Origin: Ruminococcaceae bacterium D5
GTDB lineage: Bacteria > Bacillota > Clostridia > Oscillospirales > Ruminococcaceae
NCBI GenBank assembly: GCA_900113995.1
Contig: FORK01000016.1
Coordinates: 1-64,000 of the forward strand
Length of the DNA stretch: 64,000 bases
Direction of reading: 5' to 3'
In this document: positions 53,930-62,586 of the stretch, piece by piece
How the letters are laid out: every line of letters begins with the position of its first letter
How positions within the stretch are numbered: position 1 is the stretch's first letter
The notes under the pieces: generated by a model
Seen by the model: only the letters and a program-made list of their open reading frames with translations
The model's database searches: none
What the model was told of the DNA's origin: nothing
Translations under genes and position numbers: made by a program

Positions 53930-53964
53930 GATCCCGGCCCGCCGTGACAGGGCGGACCGGGATC
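53930..53964 (-). terminator. Stem-loop after the coiled-coil surface protein gene
   Basis: GATCCCGG-C-CCGCC pairs with GGGCGG-A-CCGGGATC (one mismatch, 6-base loop). It separates this gene from moxR. Confidence 0.75.
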
Positions 53965-53991
53965 TCAGCCGCGCGGGAAATTTCGTGTGAT

Positions 53992-56367
53992 TTAGTGCCG
54001 GTCGTCGTCATCCGGGAAGTCGTTGTCATCGTCGTACTCATCGTACTGGCTGTAGCCGTCATCCTGCCGCTTCACCTTGTTCTGATAGAGCACAAAGCCG
54101 ACCGCGCCGCCTGCCGCAAGCAGGCCGACGATGATGAGCACCCATACCAGAGCCGAGCCGCCCTTTTTCGGGCCGTCGGTGTCATCCGCGTTGGTATCGA
54201 CGTCGACCACCTCTTCCGGCTCGCTCGAGGGGTCCTCCTCCGGCGCGCTGGATTCTTCCTCCGGTTCGCTCGCTTCTTCAGAGGAAGAGGACGAGGAGGA
54301 CTGGCTGGAAGAAGAGGAGCTCGCCTGCGACGAACTGGAAGGCGGATTATAGGTGGGAGTGGAGGAGGGGCTGCTGGGGATCGTCGGTGCGGGGACCACC
54401 ACCAGATCACCGGAACCGGTGCTGCTCGAGGAGCTGCCCGAACCGGAGGATGGACGTCTCGGCGAAGTGCCGTTGATCGACGAGAGGAAGCTGTTGCTCA
54501 GCCGTTCGCTTGAGAGGAAATAGCGGCCGAGGGTGCGGGTCTTGATTGCGTAGGCATCCTCGGAGCTGTCCCACTCTGCGCTGACACGCGCAACGTTGCC
54601 TCTCTCATCGATCGAATAGACATAGTAGTTGTCCTCGCCGTCCGAGGGAGCGAGATAAAGGGTGCCTGTGCGGTTGAAGGTGGCATAGTTGCCGTTAAAG
54701 AAATCCACATAGGCGTCGGGGTATTCATCCAGAATATCGTCATAGAGATCCTCGTCTGGGTCGGTGGTCATGCCCAGCGTAATGCTTCCCTGTCCGACGG
54801 TGTTGACGACAAAGGAGCTGTCGGGGTCGGCCTCGAATTCGAAGATGAATTCGCTGTCCTGTTCAAAGCCGTCGCCCTTCTTGAAGATGGCGGCCTTTTC
54901 GGGGATGACCCCCTCGCCCACGTCGGTGTCGCTCGAGGACTTATAACCGATTTCGATGGCGAGGTCGAGCACCACATTTTCAAAACGGTTCTCGCGGTCG
55001 CCCCTGGTCTGCTTGACGGTGATCTCGCCGAATACGTCGCGGGAATCGGTGGACGAGCGGTCGTTGACCTTGATCGCCACGCAGTAAATATAGCTCATGG
55101 CGCTGCTGGTTGCGCCGGTCGGGGCGTCGGCCACGCGGATTTTTTTAATCGTGGGGTTCCCGAGATAGCGGCCGCTGTTCTCTTCCCAGCTTGCCTTGGC
55201 GGAGGCGTCGCCCGCGGCGGACGACTCATAGACGTAGCGGTAGCGGTTGTTTTTCAGGTCGTCATATGCCTTCTTGGCGGTTTCCATCTTTGTCTTCGCG
55301 GCGGATTCCGCTGTCTGCGCATCGGTGTAGGTCTTTTTTGCCGCTTCCAGTTCCTTCTGGGCGGCATCCATTTTGGCCTTTGCTTCGGTTGCACTGGCGG
55401 CGTTGTTCAGGTTGTCCTGAGCCTTTTTCAGCGCTTCCTTCGCTTTTGTGACGTTGTCCGCAGCGGTTGTCACCGCCTGCTGTTTGCTGGAAACGGCAGT
55501 GTCGGCCTTGTCCTTGCGGCTTTGTGCGTTGGTTACTGCCTGAGCAAGATCGCTGTTGGCCTTCTGCGCATCGGCATAGGCCTTCTGCGCGGTGGTATAG
55601 GCGCTTTCCTTCGAGGCGTAGGTGCCGTTCTTATAGGTGTCACGGTCGCCGATCGCCTTCTGCCAGGCGTCATAGGCCATCTTTTTTGCTTCGCCGGTGT
55701 CGGCCTCCGGGTAAGCGTCGTAAGCGGCCTTGGCGCTGGTGACCAGCCCCTCCAGACGGGTCAGCTCGGCAGAGGCCGTATCAAACTGGCCCTTGGCCGT
55801 GTCCTGCGCTGATTTCAGGCTGTCAAGGGTCGCCTGCGGGACCGCGTTCGCCGTCTGCTTCGCCTTTGCGTCGGTCAGGGCGGCCGCCGCGTTGGTCTGC
55901 TCGGTTTTCGCGGCGGTCAGCTCCCCGTCGGCCTTGGCTTTGGCGGCTTCAGCCTCGGTCACCTTGTTCTGCGCGTCGGTTACCGCCTTCTGCAGCGCGG
56001 TGGTATCCCCGTTGGCGGCCTCATAGGCGGCCTTGGCGGTATTATATGCCGTCTGCTTCTGTTCCTGGGCGGTCTTTGCCTTCTTTGTGGCTTCCTGCGC
56101 CGTACCATAGGCTTTGTCGGCTGCGGCGTAGGCGGTATAGGCATCATCGATTCCGCTTGCCCCGCCGTTTAAGAGCGGAAAATACATCGTCTCCCCATAG
56201 GGGACGCGGCTGACCGAGCCGGACAGATCAAGGCGGCCGTCGTCGTCCTCGATGTAGGCGACCTGCGAGACGTCGGCAACCTTGTAGGTGGCCTCCGCCG
56301 CCGAAACCGGAACAGCCAGAGCGGAGAGCATGGCGGCAGAGAGCAGCAATGCAAAGAAACGTTTCAT
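53992..56367 (-). CDS. Secreted membrane-anchored protein with coiled-coil insertion (paralogue A)
   Basis: 791 residues. Signal peptide to about 24 (LLSAAMLSALAVPVSAAEA). A short motif (EDDDGRLDL, VPYGETMYFPL) is followed by about 320 residues of Ala/Lys/Thr-rich coiled coil (about 60-375). A beta-rich domain (about 375-610) holds DVFGEITVKQTRGDRENRFE, VLDLAIEIGY and FNGNYATFNRTGTLYLAPSDGE. Then come a Ser-rich, later Ser/Glu/Pro linker, a TM helix (ALVWVLIIVGLLAAGGAVGF) and an acidic tail. Paralogue of 56661-58160. The family is not recognised. A GGAGGG site precedes the ATG. Confidence 0.8.
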   Translation of the reverse strand: MKRFFALLLSAAMLSALAVPVSAAEATYKVADVSQVAYIEDDDGRLDLSGSVSRVPYGETMYFPLLNGGASGIDDAYTAYAAADKAYGTAQEATKKAKTAQEQKQTAYNTAKAAYEAANGDTTALQKAVTDAQNKVTEAEAAKAKADGELTAAKTEQTNAAAALTDAKAKQTANAVPQATLDSLKSAQDTAKGQFDTASAELTRLEGLVTSAKAAYDAYPEADTGEAKKMAYDAWQKAIGDRDTYKNGTYASKESAYTTAQKAYADAQKANSDLAQAVTNAQSRKDKADTAVSSKQQAVTTAADNVTKAKEALKKAQDNLNNAASATEAKAKMDAAQKELEAAKKTYTDAQTAESAAKTKMETAKKAYDDLKNNRYRYVYESSAAGDASAKASWEENSGRYLGNPTIKKIRVADAPTGATSSAMSYIYCVAIKVNDRSSTDSRDVFGEITVKQTRGDRENRFENVVLDLAIEIGYKSSSDTDVGEGVIPEKAAIFKKGDGFEQDSEFIFEFEADPDSSFVVNTVGQGSITLGMTTDPDEDLYDDILDEYPDAYVDFFNGNYATFNRTGTLYLAPSDGEDNYYVYSIDERGNVARVSAEWDSSEDAYAIKTRTLGRYFLSSERLSNSFLSSINGTSPRRPSSGSGSSSSSTGSGDLVVVPAPTIPSSPSSTPTYNPPSSSSQASSSSSSQSSSSSSSEEASEPEEESSAPEEDPSSEPEEVVDVDTNADDTDGPKKGGSALVWVLIIVGLLAAGGAVGFVLYQNKVKRQDDGYSQYDEYDDDNDFPDDDDRH

Positions 56368-56462
56368 ACAAATTCCCTCCTGTAATCGATATCATCCCGC
56401 CCCATGGCGGATCAAAGCGTCCCTGCCGGGAATTCCTTAGGACGCGGGGCTCACCAATATTC

Positions 56463-56474
56463 TCCATTGTATCA
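56463..56474 (-). promoter_or_regulatory. Possible extended -10 promoter of paralogue A
   Basis: On the minus strand TGA-TACAAT about 95 bases before the ATG; no good -35. Confidence 0.35.
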
Positions 56475-56594
56475 CATTCTGTCCTCTTCGCCTAGAAGCA
56501 AAAAGTGAATTTTATGCGAAACAGGGGTCCGGCATTCCTATCCATAAGGTGTCATCTGAGGGAGGCTTTTCTTGCCTGTGCTGAAAATTTTTCT

Positions 56595-56637
56595 ATAAAA
56601 AGCCCCTGCCGGGAAGCAGGGGTGCTTCCCGGCAGGG
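56595..56637 (-). terminator. Rho-independent terminator of paralogue B
   Basis: CCCTGCCGGGAAGCA (56604-56618) pairs with its complement at 56623-56637; plus-strand AAAA before it is the T-tail on the minus strand. Confidence 0.88.
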
Positions 56638-56660
56638 CGAAAAATGTCAGGGGCTGGAGA

Positions 56661-58160
56661 TTAACGGCGGAAATCCCGGTCGTCGTAATCGTCGTCCTCG
56701 TCGTAATCTTCCTCATCGTAGTCGTCGTAATCGTCGTCACGACGGCGGGAGCGGCTCGAACGGGGCGCCGAACGCCGGCGCTTCTTCGAGGAGCCTGCGC
56801 GCGAAGCATAGAGAACGAAGCCGGCCGCGGCAGCGACGGCGAGCAGAGCGACAATGATCAGCACCCAGATAAAGGCACCGAGGCCGCTCTTCTCAGGAGC
56901 GTCGGAATCGTCCGGTTCGGTATCGACGTCAATAATTTCCTCCGGTTCAGATTCCGGTTCCTCCGGCTCGGATTCCGGCTCGGAGCTTTCTTCCTCAGGT
57001 TCAGAGCTGCTTTCCGGCTCAGAGGAGGAGGGCGTCGAGGAGGAAGGGGGCGGTGTGGAGGAGGAGGGGCGTGGCGCGGTGCTCGACGAAACGGGCTGGG
57101 TGGTGCTGGAAGCGGGCGCGGTGGAAGAGGAGGGCGGAGGAACAACCACCAGCTCTCCGGAGCCGCCCGCAGAGCCGGACGACGAGGAAGCGGACGAGCT
57201 GCCCGAAGAGCTGCTCTTGGTGCTCAGCTTTTCGTCCGAGAGGACGTAGCGCCCGAGGATATTGGTGCGGATGGCATAGCATTCCTCATATTCGTCCCAC
57301 TCGGCATCCACCCGCGAGAGCCTGCCCTTGCTGTCGATGGCGTAGACATAATAATCGCCTTCGTCGCCCGAGGGGCCCGGCAGATAGAGGGTGCCGGTGC
57401 GGTTGAACTGGGCGTAGTTGCCATTGTAGAAATAGAGGTCGGCGGTGGGATATTCGTCGCCGATGTCGTCGTCGAAGTCGATATCCATGCCGAGGACGAT
57501 CGTTCCCTGGCCGTTGGTGTTGACCACGAAGGAAGCGTTGGACTCGGCCGCAAATTCAAAGGTGTAGTCGGATTCCTCTTCAAAGCCGTCGCGTTTCGAG
57601 AAGGAGGCGGGCTTGATCGGGATAATTCCCTCGCCCTCGCTCTTGCTCGCGGAAACATAGCCGAGTTCAATCGCAACGTCAAAGGCGATTTCGCCGAAGC
57701 GGTACTCCTTGTCGCCGGTCGTCTGCTTGAGGGTTACCCGGCCGAAGAGATCCTGATCCTTGGTGGCGCTCTTCTGCGCGGTCTCGATGGCGAGAAAATA
57801 GATCAGCCGGTTGCCGCCGACGCCCGAAAGATATTTTTCGCTGTCTGCGGAAACGCGCTTGCGGAGAATCGACACATCCTTGACGTAGGTGCCATTTTCC
57901 TCCCACTTGTCGCTGACCTTGATCTTTTCCACCTTCTTGGAGTCCGCGACATGTCTGCTGTTCTCTTTCAGCGGGAAATAGGCGGTTTCGCCGTAGGGCA
58001 CGTTGTCGGCCGCGCGGGTCAGATCGACGTAGCCGTCGTCATCCACCAGATAAAAGCTGTCTGAAATGCCGGTGATTGCGTTTTCTCCTTCCGCAGAGGC
58101 AAAGACCGCGGTGGAAGCCATCATTGCCAGCGCCAGCAATCCTGCGAGAATACGTTTCAT
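56661..58160 (-). CDS. Secreted membrane-anchored protein (paralogue B, no coiled coil)
   Basis: 499 residues from the ATG at 58160 (AAGGAG upstream). Signal peptide to about 23 (LLALAMMASTAVFASA). It begins with the same motif as paralogue A (VDDDGYVDL, VPYGETAYFPL). The same beta domain follows directly: DLFGRVTLKQTTGDKEYRFGE, FDVAIELGY, FYNGNYAQFNRTGTLYLPGP, DAEWDEYEECYAIRTNILGRYVLSDEKLS. Then a Ser/Thr/Pro/Glu linker of about 110 residues, TM (FIWVLIIVALLAVAAAAGF), and a tail of Arg/Lys then Asp/Tyr repeats. Extracellular or wall-spanning; function unknown. Confidence 0.8.
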   Translation of the reverse strand: MKRILAGLLALAMMASTAVFASAEGENAITGISDSFYLVDDDGYVDLTRAADNVPYGETAYFPLKENSRHVADSKKVEKIKVSDKWEENGTYVKDVSILRKRVSADSEKYLSGVGGNRLIYFLAIETAQKSATKDQDLFGRVTLKQTTGDKEYRFGEIAFDVAIELGYVSASKSEGEGIIPIKPASFSKRDGFEEESDYTFEFAAESNASFVVNTNGQGTIVLGMDIDFDDDIGDEYPTADLYFYNGNYAQFNRTGTLYLPGPSGDEGDYYVYAIDSKGRLSRVDAEWDEYEECYAIRTNILGRYVLSDEKLSTKSSSSGSSSASSSSGSAGGSGELVVVPPPSSSTAPASSTTQPVSSSTAPRPSSSTPPPSSSTPSSSEPESSSEPEEESSEPESEPEEPESEPEEIIDVDTEPDDSDAPEKSGLGAFIWVLIIVALLAVAAAAGFVLYASRAGSSKKRRRSAPRSSRSRRRDDDYDDYDEEDYDEDDDYDDRDFRR

Positions 58161-58228
58161 GAGGATACTCCTTCCTGAGTTTGATCGCGTCCCCGGCGGG
58201 GCCGCCCCATTCGGGTTAGAATAAGGAC

Positions 58229-58256
58229 ATTGTACCATATCGTAGCGAAAATGCAA
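58229..58256 (-). promoter_or_regulatory. Sigma-A promoter of paralogue B
   Basis: On the minus strand TTGCAT, 16 bases, TACAAT, about 70 bases before the ATG. Confidence 0.6.
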
Positions 58257-58374
58257 GAAACTCATGAAAAAAGGTATGAAAATTGACAATTCGGAGAGAA
58301 AACGGTACCAATTTCGTAACCAATTCCGAAAATTCCGGGAAAGAGAGCCATAAAAGGTTCCGAAAAAAGGAAAG

Positions 58375-58400
58375 AGGCGCGCCGCATCCGCGGCACGCCT
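58375..58400 (-). terminator. Terminator of the PrsA-like gene
   Basis: An 11-bp stem with one mismatch (58375-58385 with 58390-58400); A-rich plus-strand flank GAAAAAAGGAAAG. Confidence 0.65.
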
Positions 58401-58413
58401 CCGGAAATCCGAA

Positions 58414-59475
58414 TTAAGCGGTCATCAATTTGTCCAGTTTGAAGGCCTTGAGGGCGTCCTGGTTGAAGGAAATTCCGAGGCTGTCGGCCGCGGCCAGCAG
58501 CTTTTCGTTGTATTCATCCTGCTTCATCAGCGGGAGCATCGAGAGCTTGGCCGACTGATAGGCGCTTTCGTCCTCCATCAGGCTGCGGCGCTCAAACAGG
58601 ATGCCGTAGTTGTCGTCCTCATAGGTTTCGGGCACGTTCATCGTGTCGTTGGCAAAGATCTGGTCGCGCAGCGCCTGCGGATAGTTGGTGTTCTCGCGGT
58701 AGACCAGGGAAATCTGCTCCGCTTCGACAAGCGGGCCGTGGGTGTGGGCGTTTCCGCTGTCGAGGGTGCTGTGAATCGCTTCATCCCGGGCCACAATCAG
58801 GTCGAAGAGCGGTTCCCCCGCCCTGGAACGTTCAAAATAGGATTCGATCAGCTCCTGCTGCGCGGCGGCGCCCGCCTCGTCAAAGGCGGTGCCGGTCGCC
58901 TGATCGTAGGTCTTGGAGAGGACCAGCATCAGGACGCGGCGGTAATTTTCCTCATAGAAAGCGCGGTAATCCTCTTCGCTGACGGCAAATTCCCCGCCCT
59001 CGCCATAGTAGGCCGAAAAAACAAGCTGGGATTTGGCGGCGTTGAGGTTGATCGCTTCGACCGAGGAATAGCCGATGCCCGCCTTTTCCATGCGGTCGCT
59101 TTCGCTTTCCCAGGACTGGCGCAGCCCCTGCGTCGCGGCAGCCGCAGTCTCCGGGTCGAGGGTGAGGCCGAGGCGGTCAAACTCGCTCTCAACCGCGACA
59201 AAGGTGCGGGTCAACTCGGCCGCGCGGTTGTTGATCCAGTCGGCGGCCTTGGCCCCGTCGATTTCCTGCTCCAAAACATTCTTCGACATGTCGGGCACCT
59301 TGTAATAGGCTTCGTTGAGCGCGGTGAGCTGATGGGCAATATAGACCCCCGCGGGAACCTCCCCGCCGGAATAGGTCGCGGCGATACGGGTCTTTTCGCC
59401 GAAGGTACAGCCCGAAACCGAGCAGACCGCCAGCGCCGCAGCCAGTACAAGCGCCGCAAAGCGTTTGGTGTTCAT
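58414..59475 (-). CDS. PrsA/SurA-like lipoprotein
   Basis: 353 residues from the ATG at 59475 (AAGGAGGAAG upstream). Lipobox VSGC with Cys at about 23. Helical SurA-N-like region (NNRAAELTRTFVAVESEFDRLGLTLDPE) and a later region with the spacing of a parvulin-type foldase (RRVLMLVLSKTYD, then THGPLVEAEQISLVYRENTNYPQALRDQIF). The rotamase core is not clear, so it may be a foldase without isomerase activity. Extracytoplasmic, next to two secreted proteins it could help to fold. Confidence 0.65.
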   Translation of the reverse strand: MNTKRFAALVLAAALAVCSVSGCTFGEKTRIAATYSGGEVPAGVYIAHQLTALNEAYYKVPDMSKNVLEQEIDGAKAADWINNRAAELTRTFVAVESEFDRLGLTLDPETAAAATQGLRQSWESESDRMEKAGIGYSSVEAINLNAAKSQLVFSAYYGEGGEFAVSEEDYRAFYEENYRRVLMLVLSKTYDQATGTAFDEAGAAAQQELIESYFERSRAGEPLFDLIVARDEAIHSTLDSGNAHTHGPLVEAEQISLVYRENTNYPQALRDQIFANDTMNVPETYEDDNYGILFERRSLMEDESAYQSAKLSMLPLMKQDEYNEKLLAAADSLGISFNQDALKAFKLDKLMTA

Positions 59476-59513
59476 GATTAACTTCCTCCTTAAACGTTGG
59501 TGCAACGGCATCT

Positions 59514-59542
59514 ATTATACCCCTTCGCCGGTGGAAAGTCCA
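59514..59542 (-). promoter_or_regulatory. Probable promoter of the PrsA-like gene
   Basis: On the minus strand TGGACT, 17 bases, TATAAT, about 40 bases before the ATG. Confidence 0.55.
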
Positions 59543-59579
59543 GAAAAAGATCAGTGCACCGCAAAATCCGCGCCGCGAA

Positions 59580-59618
59580 AGTGCCCTTTCTCCCGCACGG
59601 CGGCAGAAGAAAGGGCAC
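59580..59618. repeat. Stem-loop GTGCCCTTTC
   Basis: A 10-bp perfect stem (about 59581-59590 with 59609-59618) at the edge of the repeat region. Confidence 0.5.
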
Positions 59619-59650
59619 TCGTTTTGAAAAAGAGGCAGGGCGGGATCAGA

Positions 59651-59870
59651 CTACTGCCCGCCCGAGGGCGGGAAAAGGCAGCCGCCTTGAAATAAGCCGG
59701 GACGGGTTCCAGATTATGGCCTGCCCGAGGGCGGGAAAAGGGCGGTCACCCCAGAAAAGGCCGGGGTGGAATTGAGGCTACTGCCCGCCCGAGGGCGGGA
59801 AAAGGCAGCCGCCTTGAAATAAGCCGGGACGGGTTCCAGATTATGGCCTGCCCGAGGGCGGGAGGAAGGG
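59651..59870. repeat. Tandem repeat, 127-bp period made of two 63-64-bp halves
   Basis: The unit beginning CTACTGCCCGCCCGAGGG occurs at 59651 and 59778, identical for over 80 bases. Each half-unit ends in GCCCGAGGGCGGGA, so four related halves are present. Intergenic between the DUF436 and PrsA-like genes. Confidence 0.88.
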
Positions 59871-59895
59871 CACCGGACCCGGTGATGCAGAGCCG

Positions 59896-60453
59896 TTACA
59901 GCAGGGCGGGGTCGTAGACGGCGCGCGAGCCGCCGACGAATTTGGGACGGGTGCGGGCGCAGGAGATGCAGGCCTCTCCGATTTTGCGCACCGAAAGCCG
60001 CACCGGCACCGCCACCGGACGCAGGTGCATTCCGATCAGCGTCTGCCCGATGTCGATTCCCGCTGCGGCGCAGCCGATTCGTTCGACCGCCGCCGGATGC
60101 GAGAAGGCCGCCCAGGCCGCGGTGGCAAAGGAGCCCCCTGCCTTGGGCTGCGGCACGACGTTGACCCGGTCGAGCCGGTAGGCGCGCAGGGCCTCCTCCT
60201 CCACGATCAGCGCCCGGTTGAGGTGCTCGCAGCACTGGGCCGCGAGAAAGAGATCCGCATCGCGCAGCACCGGCAGAATCCCGTCGAGCACCGCCTTGGC
60301 AATTTCAGGACTGGAGTGGGAGCCGATCTTTTCGCCGCCGACCTCGCTTGAGGAGCAGCCAACCACAAAGAGATCGCCGGGGGAAAGCTTCGCCGCACCG
60401 AGCAGCTCGGTGACGGCAGCGCGCGCCTGTTCGGTTAATTGAATGAGGTCCAT
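59896..60453 (-). CDS. DUF436 / TIGR01440 family protein (YwlG-like)
   Basis: 185 residues, typical length. Seen: FVVGCSSSEVGGEKIGSHSSPEIA, LAAQCCEHLNRALIVEEEAL, VVPQPKAGGSFATAAW and the end GEACISCARTRPKFVGGSRA. These are strongly conserved in the family, whose function is unknown. It starts 15 bases after the M20 gene and is last in that operon. Confidence 0.9.
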   Translation of the reverse strand: MDLIQLTEQARAAVTELLGAAKLSPGDLFVVGCSSSEVGGEKIGSHSSPEIAKAVLDGILPVLRDADLFLAAQCCEHLNRALIVEEEALRAYRLDRVNVVPQPKAGGSFATAAWAAFSHPAAVERIGCAAAGIDIGQTLIGMHLRPVAVPVRLSVRKIGEACISCARTRPKFVGGSRAVYDPALL

Positions 60454-60468
60454 CGTCAGAGCGCCTCC

Positions 60469-61788
60469 TTATTTGAACCGCCGGATATAGCTGCGGTATT
60501 CGTCGCGGGTAAAAGGGGGCGTATAACGGCTGATCGCCCCGCGGGCCAGCGCGGCGTTTTCCTTCAGCAGATGGTAGGCGGTCAGCGCCATCATCTTTGA
60601 GGGCATGACCAGCGCCTTTTCGGGATCAACCACCGCAAAGTCGCTGCTGTGCAGGCTCCCCTGCGTCCCGCTGTGGGTAAAGTTGAGAACCGGCATCACC
60701 TGTGCGAGATCTCCCACATCGGTTGAGGCGTAGTTCTGCACCCCGGCATCCGCTTTCTCAACCGAGAACTCCGGCCCGAAAGCGGCGCGGACCGTTTCGG
60801 CGGCCAGCAGCTGCGCCGGATCGGCAGGGATGAAGGGTCCGGGCAGGTAACCCTGCCAGGTTTCTGTCTCGGCCTTTGCGCCGACGGCATAGGCGGTCCC
60901 CTCGAAAGCGCGGTCGAATTTGGCGGAAACCGCCTCGAGCGCATCGAGGTTGGCGGCGCGCACCATCCCTTCGACAGTGACATTGGCCGGAACGACGTTG
61001 ATTGCGTCTCCTCCATGGGTGATGTTGGTGTGAACCCGCACGCAGTCGCGCTCTCGGAACCCCTCGCGGATCAGCCCGATCGCCGAAAGACCGAGGGCCG
61101 CGGCCGAGAGGGCGTTGACGCCGTTGTGAGGCGCGGCTGCGGCGTGGGCCGCTTTGCCCACCAGCCGGACCGTTTTGGTGAAGGAACCGGTCGAACAGTT
61201 GTTGCCGACCAGCAGGTCGGCTGCGGAATCGACCATGTGGACATGGGTGGTCAGGGCAAGATCGATGTCGTCGAATTCTCCGAGACAGATCAGCTCCGAC
61301 TTGCCGGAGCAGCGGCTGATCTTCCCCTCGGCAGCGAGCCGCACCCGGCGCTCGATCGGGACATATTCCTCGGCGGGGACAAGGAAAAACACCACCCGCC
61401 CCTGGATGGAGCGCGCTACCTCGGGGTCGGCAAAGGCCGCCGCTGCGCCGAGCACCGCGTTGAGCTGGGCGTGGTGGCCGCAGGCGTGAGAAATTCCGCC
61501 AGCCGCGGCATTGGCCTGCGGGTGGGTTGGGCAGAGGATTCCGTCAAGCTCGCCGATTACGGCGACCGCCGGGCCATCTCCGTTCCCGATTTCGGCCCGC
61601 AGGCCGGTGACGGCGAGTCCCTCCCGGACGGTGTAGCCTAGGCCGCGCAGCCATTGGGCCGCGCGCCGCGCGGTGTTGAATTCCTCATAGCCGGTTTCAG
61701 CCGAACGGTAGGTTTCCTCCCCGAAGGAGAGAAGCGCCCCGCGCTTTGCGTCAATCTGTTCCAGAATCCGTGCTTCGACATGATCCAT
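60469..61788 (-). CDS. M20 family amidohydrolase (AbgB-like)
   Basis: 439 residues from the ATG at 61788 (AGGAGGAATG upstream). Seen: GELDGILCPTHPQAN, the metal motif GGISHACGHHAQLNAVLGAA, the catalytic Glu in VPAEEYVP, and a dimerisation domain from about 185 with TKTVRLVGKAAHAAAAPHNGVNAL. HSSDF near the C-terminus supplies the last His. This is the AbgB / aminoacylase branch that cleaves N-acyl amino acids or aminobenzoyl-glutamate. An AbgT transporter lies 56 kb away, not close enough to claim a link. Confidence 0.88.
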   Translation of the reverse strand: MDHVEARILEQIDAKRGALLSFGEETYRSAETGYEEFNTARRAAQWLRGLGYTVREGLAVTGLRAEIGNGDGPAVAVIGELDGILCPTHPQANAAAGGISHACGHHAQLNAVLGAAAAFADPEVARSIQGRVVFFLVPAEEYVPIERRVRLAAEGKISRCSGKSELICLGEFDDIDLALTTHVHMVDSAADLLVGNNCSTGSFTKTVRLVGKAAHAAAAPHNGVNALSAAALGLSAIGLIREGFRERDCVRVHTNITHGGDAINVVPANVTVEGMVRAANLDALEAVSAKFDRAFEGTAYAVGAKAETETWQGYLPGPFIPADPAQLLAAETVRAAFGPEFSVEKADAGVQNYASTDVGDLAQVMPVLNFTHSGTQGSLHSSDFAVVDPEKALVMPSKMMALTAYHLLKENAALARGAISRYTPPFTRDEYRSYIRRFK

Positions 61789-61807
61789 ACTGCATTCCTC
61801 CTGATTC

Positions 61808-62518
61808 TTATTGCAAAATGGAATAGCCCTCGGGCAGTGCAATGGTTTTGGCGGGGATATTGCCAGAGATGGCTTTGATTTTCAGAATCATCTCAGCGAG
61901 CTGCTCATCCTTGAGGGCGCGGGTCATTCCCGCCAGCCTCCCCTCTGCGTCAAAGAAAAAGCGGACGGTATCCCCCTGCTGATCATACTGCTCATAGCGC
62001 AGCGTCTCGCCGTCAAAGAAGCCTTCTCCCCGCTCCTCAAAGGAGAGACAGGAAAAATCGGTGTCGAAGCCGCCCGACATCTCGGCCGGATCGACCTTGG
62101 TGCAGGTTTTGGAGGTGTCGTTGACCAGCCAGGTCGTTCCGTCCAGAGTCACGACCCGCATGGTGGTCAGCGCACCCGACATCTCGCTGGTCGTTTTGAC
62201 CGCCGAATTTCCCTTGTCCACCGCGATGGTGACGGCGTTTTCCAGCCGGAACCCCTCAATTTCGATGACCGAGGTGCCGTCGATATAGTAGGCGCCGCCC
62301 ATGAGCTGCTTGGCGATGGATTCAGAGAGGAGAGGATCCTCCTCCGGCTCGCTCTGCGCCTGCGATTCCCCGGCGGGATCGGCTGCGGAGACGGCCGTCG
62401 GCCCGCCGGAGGAGGGGGACGACGAGGAAAAAACGGAAGGGTCCCGGGAGCAGGCGGCGAGACAGAGCGCCGCCAGAAGGGCCGGGAGAAGGGCGGTAAA
62501 CCGTTTGTTCTGCATCAT
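61808..62518 (-). CDS. Lipoprotein of unknown function
   Basis: 236 residues from the ATG at 62518 (AGGAGG 6 bases upstream) or 62515. Lipobox LAAC with Cys at about 23, then a Ser/Gly/Glu-rich linker. The folded part alternates strands (YYIDGTSVIEIEGF, MRVVTLDGTTWLVNDTSKTCTKVD, GETLRYEQYDQQGDTVRFFFDAEGRLAGM), like small surface beta-proteins. No family recognised. First gene of the operon with the M20 and DUF436 genes. Confidence 0.65.
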   Translation of the reverse strand: MMQNKRFTALLPALLAALCLAACSRDPSVFSSSSPSSGGPTAVSAADPAGESQAQSEPEEDPLLSESIAKQLMGGAYYIDGTSVIEIEGFRLENAVTIAVDKGNSAVKTTSEMSGALTTMRVVTLDGTTWLVNDTSKTCTKVDPAEMSGGFDTDFSCLSFEERGEGFFDGETLRYEQYDQQGDTVRFFFDAEGRLAGMTRALKDEQLAEMILKIKAISGNIPAKTIALPEGYSILQ

Positions 62519-62543
62519 GGGAGGCCTCCTGTGCTTTTTCCCT

Positions 62544-62572
62544 ATCATAGCACAGGAAGGCCCGGAATTCAA
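62544..62572 (-). promoter_or_regulatory. Sigma-A promoter of the lipoprotein-M20-DUF436 operon
   Basis: On the minus strand TTGAAT, 17 bases, TATGAT with extended -10 TGC. Confidence 0.7.
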
Positions 62573-62586
62573 AGGGATTCGGAGGT

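Noticed and set aside
56505-58064. A 519-codon plus-strand frame opposite paralogue B
   Set aside because: Produced by the Ser/Glu/Asp-rich codons of the real gene read backwards; runs of Val/Ile and Arg/Gly without a plausible fold.
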